Source: Methanocella arvoryzae MRE50 (GTDB taxonomy: Archaea; Halobacteriota; Methanocellia; Methanocellales; Methanocellaceae). From it: a stretch of 64,000 bases of DNA. This document shows, piece after piece, positions 58,057-64,000 of this stretch (positions are counted from its first letter, which is position 1; each line of letters starts with the position of its first letter). The stretch lies in NCBI RefSeq assembly GCF_000063445.1, contig NC_009464.1, forward strand, positions 2,108,001 to 2,172,000, in the 5' to 3' direction. The notes beneath the pieces are model-generated. The model was not told where the DNA came from, searched no databases, and worked only from the letters and a program-made list of their open reading frames with translations. The position numbers were made by a program, and so were the translations under genes.

Positions 58057-58585
58057 GTTCCCTCCATAACAGCACGATCAGCTTTCCGCTTCTCTCCACC
58101 CCGTCAGGCTGCCTGATCAATACCAGCCGGGTCGACTTGACCACGTCCAGCGTCCCGTCGTCCACCACGTACCCGGACGCAACCGATATCGACCCGTCGT
58201 CCGTCGAAACTTCTATCCTGATGCCGTAGGTGTTCTCCGAGTCGTCCAGCGCCAGGTGTCTCCCCAGCTCAGTGGCGTTGAAGAAGCTGAGAGAGTACAC
58301 TTTCTCGGAGGAGAGGATGCACGGGGAGCCGTCAGACAGGCCTATGATGGTCGCTCCCCTGGCCAGGTCCGGGCTCAGGTGCCAGCCATTGGGAGCCCCG
58401 GGGCTCTCGACCAGCGTGTCCCCGATTCTCTCCGCGAGGGGCTTAAGCCCGACGGAATACTGGTCCGTATACTCTACGGCAAGCGTGCTCATTGTAAACA
58501 ATACCGCTGCCCCTATCCAGGCTATCAGGATGCCCAGCGCGATTACGAGGTCGAGGCTGAAGGCTCCTCCCGAATCATTTCTCAT
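58028..58585 (-). CDS. Type IV pilin-like protein 3
   Basis: The 185-residue protein has leader MRNDSGG, then AFSLDLVIALGILIAWIGAA as the N-terminal helix. The head is beta-rich (GATIIGLSDGSPCILSSEKV, TYGIRIEVSTDDGSISVASG). It is 4 bases into the upstream pilin gene (ATGA-type overlap at 58582-58585) and overlaps the downstream one, so expression is tightly coupled. It is a pilin-like subunit of the same locus. Confidence 0.75.
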   Translation of the reverse strand: MRNDSGGAFSLDLVIALGILIAWIGAAVLFTMSTLAVEYTDQYSVGLKPLAERIGDTLVESPGAPNGWHLSPDLARGATIIGLSDGSPCILSSEKVYSLSFFNATELGRHLALDDSENTYGIRIEVSTDDGSISVASGYVVDDGTLDVVKSTRLVLIRQPDGVERSGKLIVLLWREHAGTRAADF

Positions 58586-59055
58586 GACAGCGTCACCATC
58601 CTGGCCCCCGTGTCATAGGAAATGCGCAGCTCGCCCTGATCACTTGCCGCGAAACCTTCTATGCGAACCCCGTCAGCCCGCAGCTCAAGTGGCGTCTCGT
58701 ATTTCTGCGGCTGGCCTGTCCTGCTTACCATCACGATCAGGTGGCGGCCGTCGGCAGACGGGTATATGACGTATGGCTTACCGCAGATGTCCGGGGGAAG
58801 TTCGAGGGTTATGTGTGCTGAGGCAGTGCCGTCTCCGGCTGCACCGCAGATGGCCGCGCTGACGGCGGATGCGATATTTTTCGCTACAATGGCTGTGGCG
58901 TCGTTTTCCGCCGTGGCCGCAGCCATGCTGAAAGCGGCGAACAGGGCAAGAAAGACGGTGAGAGATACGCCGAGGAGCAGGATATACTCGGCCATGGTGG
59001 CGATACCCCTATCAAAGTATTTCGACTTGCAGCTCAGCTGTTGCGAGGCGTACAT
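58582..59055 (-). CDS. Type IV pilin-like protein 2
   Basis: The 157-residue protein has a basic leader (SCKSKYFDRG), then IATMAEYILLLGVSLTVFLA as the N-terminal helix with a Glu soon after the likely cleavage site. The head includes SAVSAAICGAAGDGTASAHI, ITLELPPDICGKPYVIYPSA and RHLIVMVSRTGQPQKYETPL. Translation could also begin at the internal ATG (MAEYILLL). It overlaps the preceding gene by 44 bases. Confidence 0.72.
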   Translation of the reverse strand: MYASQQLSCKSKYFDRGIATMAEYILLLGVSLTVFLALFAAFSMAAATAENDATAIVAKNIASAVSAAICGAAGDGTASAHITLELPPDICGKPYVIYPSADGRHLIVMVSRTGQPQKYETPLELRADGVRIEGFAASDQGELRISYDTGARMVTLS

Positions 59056-59761
59056 GGCTTATCCCTCCTCGTGATCCTCTGACGCTGTCCGGGCCCGTCG
59101 TTACGGAAAAGCCCTGAGCTTCGAGTACCTGTTTCCACCCGTCTGTGCTGTCTGTCCTGACCTCGACTGTGACCTGCTGTCCCGGCGGCACCGGCCACGA
59201 GAAATCGTCCCGGGACTGGCACCGGAGCGACAGCACGACGCTTCTGCCCTGGGGGATGACGGCGGTGTCTGCCGACAGGCAGGGTATGCTGAGGTATAGC
59301 GATGTCTGGCCGCCGGGGGAGGAGGCGGTGAAGATCGCAGGCTTCTGTTCTGCCTTTGATATGCCTCCATCCTCGACAAAAACCCCTCCTCCTTCCCAGC
59401 CTGACGACCTGAACGCGGATCTGAGGCTGATGCTTCCCGGGCGGAGGGTGGTCAGCTCAGTGCCACCGGACCATATGGTGATGGCGTGCCAGTCGTCATC
59501 CCCGTCCAGCAGGACCAGATCGTAGCCCTGTGGAACTATCATCTCCAGGGCTTCAGGGTATTCGTTGCTCGAAGCTACCGATCGTGCAGCGGCCGTTGAG
59601 AAGGCCTGCATAGAGGTGGTGGCTTCTTCCAGCCCGGCATATCGGACGCTGGCCGCTATCAGGTCGCCCGCCCCTGCTGACACGCCGATGGCGGCGATCA
59701 TGACTACGCCGGCCAGTATAGCGTAGCCGAGCAGCTCCGAGACACCGTAATGGTTCTTCAT
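59012..59761 (-). CDS. Type IV pilin-like protein 1 (largest)
   Basis: The 249-residue protein has leader MKNHYG, then VSELLGYAILAGVVMIAAIG with the Glu at position three after the likely cut, the standard class III form. The head is a long beta-rich domain (YDLVLLDGDDDWHAITIWSG, TELTTLRPGSISLRSAFRSS, QQVTVEVRTDSTDGWKQVLE). It is the first pilin after the two platform genes, overlapping the platform gene stop by four bases. It is the best candidate for a major or adhesive subunit. Confidence 0.75.
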   Translation of the reverse strand: MKNHYGVSELLGYAILAGVVMIAAIGVSAGAGDLIAASVRYAGLEEATTSMQAFSTAAARSVASSNEYPEALEMIVPQGYDLVLLDGDDDWHAITIWSGGTELTTLRPGSISLRSAFRSSGWEGGGVFVEDGGISKAEQKPAIFTASSPGGQTSLYLSIPCLSADTAVIPQGRSVVLSLRCQSRDDFSWPVPPGQQVTVEVRTDSTDGWKQVLEAQGFSVTTGPDSVRGSRGGISHVRLATAELQVEIL

Positions 59762-60651
59762 GGCATCAGCGCCTCCATCAGGTTAAAGCCCGGAAAGACG
59801 ACCGCCTCGAACACGATGAATGCCAGCGTGACCAGTATGGCTGCGTCCTTGAGGCCCCCGAAGGCAGAGCAGTCTCTCATCTCTCCGATAATGAGTCCTG
59901 AACAGACTGCCACCGATATGGCGAGGAAATAGTAGGGGAGGGCGAACTCCCGCGGGCTTTCCATGCCGCCATAGTCCCCACCGGACAGCGCTTTCAGCTG
60001 CTGTGACATGGGGACCAGCGAGGTGATGCAGAGCGAGACCACGAGCAGCAGGATGATGGTGGTCAGGTACATGACGACAACTGCCGCCAGCAGGCCTGAC
60101 CGGCGCTCCTTTAGCAGTGACATGGACAGCCGGCCGTCTGCTGCGACCATCTTCAGGATGCCTTCCAGGTCCGAGCTGGAGGTGAGGGCCTCGCAGATCA
60201 CTGCCACTGACCTGCTGATGTACGCGTTATTTACCCTGGCGGCCATCGCTTTCATGGCGGCGGCGAGGTCGAGCCCTTCGTCCTCTACCTCTGAGAGCAC
60301 CCGGCTCATCTCGTCCGACATCGTGCCGTAAGATCCTGCAGAGACTCGCTTGAGTGCCTTGATTATCGAGCCGCCTGCCCCGATGTACTCCGACAGGTCG
60401 TAAAAGAGCTCCGGGGCCCGGGTGTTTACTTCGCTGTCGTATGATGCCGTGATCCCGTAGGCGATCGCAGCAGGCACCAGCGTCCCCATGATCAGGACGT
60501 ACGCGATCACGTCTGCGGGCTGTGACAGCAGAGCGGCTGCCACGGCTGCAGTAGTGCCCAGCAGCGTCGCCGCGAGGAGGATTCTGCCCATGCCCGCCGA
60601 CTTGAGCGCCGGGCACAGGTCCTCTGCCTGGAAGCCTTTAAGGATGTTCAC
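59758..60651 (-). CDS. Pilus assembly membrane protein, TadC/FlaJ-like, second copy
   Basis: The 297-residue protein has TM segments at about 24-44 and 46-67, a cytoplasmic helical domain (ELFYDLSEYIGAGGSIIKAL, YGTMSDEMSRVLSEVEDEGL) and further TM segments at the C-terminus (LLAAVVVMYLTTIILLLVVS, YFLAISVAVCSGLIIGEM). This is the T2SSF/TadC layout: the inner-membrane platform that the ATPase drives. It pairs with the first copy upstream. Splitting the platform into two proteins is usual in Tad-like archaeal systems. Confidence 0.85.
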   Translation of the reverse strand: MNILKGFQAEDLCPALKSAGMGRILLAATLLGTTAAVAAALLSQPADVIAYVLIMGTLVPAAIAYGITASYDSEVNTRAPELFYDLSEYIGAGGSIIKALKRVSAGSYGTMSDEMSRVLSEVEDEGLDLAAAMKAMAARVNNAYISRSVAVICEALTSSSDLEGILKMVAADGRLSMSLLKERRSGLLAAVVVMYLTTIILLLVVSLCITSLVPMSQQLKALSGGDYGGMESPREFALPYYFLAISVAVCSGLIIGEMRDCSAFGGLKDAAILVTLAFIVFEAVVFPGFNLMEALMP

Positions 60652-60657
60652 GGCCGC

Positions 60658-61521
60658 TCACCCCTCCGGAGAGGCGGCTTTCAGCGCTCTCGCCATTATG
60701 AAGCTGCCCAGGGGTACGATCACTATGGCGTCGATCCAGACGAAGGCGTTCCCTGCTACCATCCCTGTCATGTTGAAGACCAGGTTGATGATCGCTATGA
60801 AGATCGAGGCGATGCCGATCACTGACAGGTACACGGAGGCCATCCCCTGCACGGCCTCGTTATACCGGCGCACGTCCGCCATCTTTTTCTCGGCGAGCGC
60901 CCGGTACCTGCCTTCCAGGTATTCTTTCAGCAGGCCGCCGCTGCTGTACACCGCGGTGATGCCGATGAGCAGTTCCTGCCAGAGCATGGAGGGGGAGGTC
61001 GCCTGTGCTTTGCGCATGGCGGAGATGACGTCCATGCCGTCCTCCTCGATGAGGGCGAGCACGTATGTGGCTTCCAGCGCCAGCTCCTTGCCATATACGT
61101 CGGACAGGTTGGAGAGGTTGCTGAAGATCCTCCTGATGGGCACGTTGAAGCTGGCCATTGCCAGCATGAGGCCGACCGCGTACACCAGCGTCGAATCTAT
61201 CAGTGCGCCCCTGTAGTCCTTGAAGGAGGATACGGACCACAGCCTGCCCAGAAACACTGCCGGAGCCGCGAGGGCTGCTCCTGCCACCGTATACGCGAGC
61301 GCCTGCGCCGCATCAGCCCTGGTTGCCAGGGCGACCGCCGCTCCTGCGATGAGGACCAGACAGGATGCCGCTGCAGCGTAAATACAGGTGTGATACACGT
61401 AGTCGCCGAACTCCCGGTCGAGCCGGCATTTCTCGTAGGCGATAGCGTGCTTTCCCATCTGCCTCGACTCCGACAGGCTCCGGGAAGCCCGCCTGATCAC
61501 CCCGATCTCAGGGAAGGACAT
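60658..61521 (-). CDS. Pilus assembly membrane protein, TadC/FlaJ-like, first copy
   Basis: From the ATG at 61521 (MSFPEIGVIRRASRSLSESR) the 287-residue protein has paired TM segments (AAAASCLVLIAGAAVALATR, ALAYTVAGAALAAPAVFLGR), the cytoplasmic helical domain (RIFSNLSNLSDVYGKELALE, EEDGMDVISAMRKAQATSPS) and C-terminal TM segments (MASVYLSVIGIASIFIAIIN). A longer reading to 61617 overlaps the ATPase far too much. It overlaps the end of the ATPase gene by 14 bases. Confidence 0.85.
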   Translation of the reverse strand: MSFPEIGVIRRASRSLSESRQMGKHAIAYEKCRLDREFGDYVYHTCIYAAAASCLVLIAGAAVALATRADAAQALAYTVAGAALAAPAVFLGRLWSVSSFKDYRGALIDSTLVYAVGLMLAMASFNVPIRRIFSNLSNLSDVYGKELALEATYVLALIEEDGMDVISAMRKAQATSPSMLWQELLIGITAVYSSGGLLKEYLEGRYRALAEKKMADVRRYNEAVQGMASVYLSVIGIASIFIAIINLVFNMTGMVAGNAFVWIDAIVIVPLGSFIMARALKAASPEG

Positions 61522-63241
61522 CACTCGTATCGCCTCCTGCCGCCGGGTGAGCGGAGATGTAGTCCAGCAACCTGCGACGGTTCCTGCGGAACGCTTCCGC
61601 CACCTTTCGCACTCCATCGTCGCCGCTGACCGAGTTGCGGGCCAGCCACCGCAGTACTGCTGCCCGCTCGGCGATCTCTGCGATGAGCTGCTCTTCGCTC
61701 CAGCCTCTGTATTCCCTGATTCTTTCGAGTACCGCGGACCTTGCCGGCCTCATCTGGACCGAGTCGGTGCCGGGGTCCCATTCGAAGACAGTGTTGATCT
61801 GGAGCCTGTCGTCCTCCACGCCTGCCACTTCGCTGATGGCGAGACATCGCCTCGCCCTAGTTTCACCGCCTCCTGAAGGCAGGACTACCATGGACAGGGA
61901 TACGCAGATAGACAGGCTTGCCGCTACGTACGGCGATATGCTGAAGGGCTCATGAGTAAGACGGTTGAAGAAGCCCCGGGCACTGTCGGCATGGAATGTC
62001 AGCAATACCGTATGCCCGGAGTTGATGCCATGGATGGCTGTGCGGGCGCCCTCCGGAGTCCTCACCTCTCCCACGATCACGTATTCGGGCCGCTGCCTGA
62101 ATGCGGTGACGAGAAGGTCGAACTCGGTGATGGGCGACTCGCCGGTCTCACGGGTGACCAGCGCGGTCCAGTTCCGGCTGGACAGGCGTACTTCCCGGGT
62201 GTCCTCGATGGTGACGACCTTGTTGCGGTCGACGATGAAGGCGGCCACCGCATTGAGGGCGGCGGTCTTTCCGGAGGCAGTGCCGCCGATGAAGGCGGTG
62301 CTGCACCTGTTCTCCATCGCCAGCCACAGGAAAGCCAGCGCCTCGGGGGAAAAGGTGCCGTGGCGTATCAGTTCGGCTGCGCTGCGAGCCCTGTTGGCCA
62401 GCCTTATGGAGAAGGTGGTGCCCCCGGAGCTGACTTCCCGGTACAGGGTGGCGTTCAGTCGGGAGCCGTCGGGAAGGGCGACGTCCTGTATGGGGCGGGC
62501 TGCGCTGATGGATTTGCCTCCACGCTGGACCAGGTACATGACGAAGTCGTCCAGCTCTTCCTCTGAGGTAAATGTTACATTGCTGGGGATCGACTCGAAC
62601 TCGGGCAGGTACACGTAAACAGGCTGATAGTAGCCGTTGCAGCTCACGTCCTCCACGTTCCTGTCCTGCAGCAAAGCGTGGATCTTCTTGTAGCCCCAGA
62701 AGTCCCGCTCGATGTAGTACAGGAGCCGGTCTCTGGATGCTCCCCTGACTCCCCGGGAGGTACACAGCTGGTCGAACTTCCTGAGGATCCTTTCCCGGCC
62801 TCCGATCCGCCTCATCATGGCCAGCTCGGACCTCGGTTTTTTGTGCAGTTCGGCAATGATGTATTCGTACGCCTCTTTTTCTGCAGCAGTAAGCCGGGGC
62901 TCGATCAGTTCGTACCTGTACTGGCCGGCCGCCCGGTCCCAGAGCACCTGGGCAGTGCAGAGCGTGCCCACTTTGTAGCTCCTGATCACTTCGGTGCCCG
63001 ACCCTTCTTCCGGCGCCGGGGCGGCCGGCTTTTCCGCTGCGACCGGGCTTTCATCGTTCTCCACCCACGCTCTCTCCCCGGAAACTGCAGGCATGTCGAC
63101 GCCGTCGTCGACCGATAGCAGCCCCGCTGCTGTCAGCGGGCCTTCGCCGGCAGGCTCTCCGTTCATCACCGTCTTCCGGGCGCAGACGTCATCGTCGTCG
63201 ACCGACAGCAGCATTTCTCTGGATAGGCTGTTCATATGCAT
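61508..63241 (-). CDS. Pilus assembly ATPase, GspE/TadA/PilT family
   Basis: The 577-residue protein is a secretion-ATPase family member. Walker A is GGTASGKT (319-326), the Asp box is TIEDTREV (344-351), the Walker B-like motif is YVIVGEVR (387-394) and the His box is GHTVLLTFHA (409-418). The N-terminal part includes LTAAEKEAYEYIIAELH and the N2-like region VEDVSCNGYYQPVYVYLPEF. The first 85 residues are acidic, disordered and contain the motif LLSVDD twice (11-16 and 41-46). It powers assembly of the pilin-like proteins encoded downstream. It is the first gene of an eight-gene minus-strand operon. Confidence 0.92.
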   Translation of the reverse strand: MHMNSLSREMLLSVDDDDVCARKTVMNGEPAGEGPLTAAGLLSVDDGVDMPAVSGERAWVENDESPVAAEKPAAPAPEEGSGTEVIRSYKVGTLCTAQVLWDRAAGQYRYELIEPRLTAAEKEAYEYIIAELHKKPRSELAMMRRIGGRERILRKFDQLCTSRGVRGASRDRLLYYIERDFWGYKKIHALLQDRNVEDVSCNGYYQPVYVYLPEFESIPSNVTFTSEEELDDFVMYLVQRGGKSISAARPIQDVALPDGSRLNATLYREVSSGGTTFSIRLANRARSAAELIRHGTFSPEALAFLWLAMENRCSTAFIGGTASGKTAALNAVAAFIVDRNKVVTIEDTREVRLSSRNWTALVTRETGESPITEFDLLVTAFRQRPEYVIVGEVRTPEGARTAIHGINSGHTVLLTFHADSARGFFNRLTHEPFSISPYVAASLSICVSLSMVVLPSGGGETRARRCLAISEVAGVEDDRLQINTVFEWDPGTDSVQMRPARSAVLERIREYRGWSEEQLIAEIAERAAVLRWLARNSVSGDDGVRKVAEAFRRNRRRLLDYISAHPAAGGDTSDVLP

Positions 63242-63310
63242 ACCATACTATTTTTCTACAAATTGTAATTAAGTGTGGCATATGTTATTTATACTTTGCT
63301 GAAAATAAGT

Positions 63311-63859
63311 ATGGACAGCATGGAACAGGGACACGTAAGGCGAACCTTCGAAGCGGTGGAGAGGGACCTGGCAGAGTCCGGGAGCGGTATGAAGGTGCTC
63401 GGCATCGTGTCGGGCAGGGATTGCTATCCGCCTGGCGAGGATGCCTTGAGGCTGGCTGACGACTGCCGGGCGCTGGGCATCGACGTGCTCTCTGCGGAAG
63501 ATGGCGATCGCAGGCTGCTGGTGGCGGGCCAGGTATACTCGGATGTATACGCAGTCGTCCTGCTGCCCCCCGGCTTGCCGGCCGTGGCTGCGGCCCGGCA
63601 CTTACAGCGCCTGCTGGCCGCAGACAGCCTTCTCCGGCCTGAGGAACGGCTGCTGCCTGCGAGCGAGGTACTCTCTTTACTGGGACGGTGGGAGTGGCAG
63701 GTGGCGGTGATCTTCGGCCCGGCTTTCGCGGCGAAGGCGGTCGAAAAGGCCTGTGCCGGCCACGATTGCGGACGGATGACTTCCCGGGGCATCGGCGAGG
63801 TGCGCCGGTGCCTCGTCTCGGCGACCGGCGGCTCGATCGATTTCACAGAAAGTACATAA
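63311..63859 (+). CDS. Hypothetical protein, 182 aa
   Basis: From the ATG at 63311 (MDSMEQGHVRRTFEAVERDL) the protein is soluble and alpha/beta, with GSGMKVLGIVSGRDCYPPGE, LGIDVLSAEDGDRRLLVAGQ, YSDVYAVVLLPPGLPAVAAA and QVAVIFGPAFAAKAVEKACA. An ATG 12 codons upstream (63275) adds a hydrophobic stretch but lies within the promoter region. No family recognised. It is divergent from the pilus ATPase gene, sharing a short AT-rich intergenic region of 70 bases, so co-regulation is possible. Confidence 0.65.
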   Translation: MDSMEQGHVRRTFEAVERDLAESGSGMKVLGIVSGRDCYPPGEDALRLADDCRALGIDVLSAEDGDRRLLVAGQVYSDVYAVVLLPPGLPAVAAARHLQRLLAADSLLRPEERLLPASEVLSLLGRWEWQVAVIFGPAFAAKAVEKACAGHDCGRMTSRGIGEVRRCLVSATGGSIDFTEST

Positions 63860-63938
63860 ACGAAGCGGGAATAAGTCCTGATCGTGCGCCAGCATCGCCG
63901 TAAGTCGATTTTGAGCGGCTGGCGCCGCACGGCCGGCG

Positions 63939-64000
63939 ATGAGCGGATTCCCCTCGGCTCACCTCGTCCGTGCGATCCTCGATCGAGCATACGGTAAACC
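63939..64000 (+). CDS. Possible 5' end of a gene leaving the window
   Basis: An ATG at 63939 opens a frame MSGFPSAHLVRAILDRAYGK that continues past the window end. There is no clear ribosome-binding site, and only 20 codons are visible. The 63860-63938 stretch shows nothing coding. Low confidence. Confidence 0.25.
   Translation, partial: MSGFPSAHLVRAILDRAYGK

Noticed and set aside
63860-63938. Continuation of a coding frame after the 182-residue hypothetical protein
   Set aside because: Stops occur in all plausible frames (for example TAA at 63901), and no conserved segment is visible.

Overview
The window is archaeal and euryarchaeal. It carries a methanofuran biosynthesis gene (mfnB), RadB, two Cdc48-type AAA ATPases, a NYN-domain protein of an archaeal family, archaeal-type TATA boxes and an archaeal type IV pilus locus. 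The GC-rich coding sequence, the anaerobic ribonucleotide reductase and the MoeA-PBP fusion fit a methanogen. My best guess is a Methanocella-like (Rice Cluster I) organism; this is an inference from gene content, not a database match.

Layout. 0-8 kb: a truncated TIM-barrel gene, a UPF0200/UPF0201 fusion, a palindromic repeat element, nrdD-nrdG and a RuvC-fold gene. 8-15 kb: radB, a YdeI-like protein, a NERD-domain protein, two related GT-C membrane glycosyltransferases and a tiny Gly/Phe-rich secreted protein. 15-18 kb: an insertion sequence sitting inside a second copy of the palindromic element, then larC and an array of hairpins. 18.7-26.5 kb: a Cdc48 gene, a PRC-barrel gene and a DUF1614 gene on the plus strand, then a minus-strand heat-shock operon (HTH regulator, Cdc48 with a large insertion, Hsp20). 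26.6-35 kb: guaB, mfnB, a third palindromic element, a thioredoxin-CcdA fusion, a HisA-like gene, a DHH phosphoesterase, a NYN protein and a LeuA/CimA-type synthase. 35-42.5 kb: an HTH regulator with a structured leader, a PAS protein, a secreted metzincin, tungstate/molybdate transporter genes and two moeA genes. 42.5-49.2 kb: a duplicated surface-protein locus. 49.4-56.6 kb: cheW, MFS, HesB/IscA-like, esterase, glutamine synthetase and an IS5-like insertion sequence. 56.6-64 kb: a type IV pilus-like operon with one ATPase, two membrane platform proteins and five pilin-like proteins.

The most unusual signals are as follows. (1) A family of roughly 320-490 bp palindromic elements with a conserved core occurs three times; one copy is split by an insertion sequence. 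(2) A segmental duplication has copied the 3' end of moeA, a surface-protein gene, its operator-like palindrome and the 3' end of a membrane protease gene. (3) Four genes have conserved or functionally required N-termini that lie upstream of any ATG, GTG or TTG; one has a perfect Shine-Dalgarno six bases before an ATA. (4) The Cdc48 of the heat-shock operon has about 185 extra residues inside its first ATPase module, and the operon promoter carries a near-perfect HSR1-type operator. No tRNA, rRNA or CRISPR array was seen.
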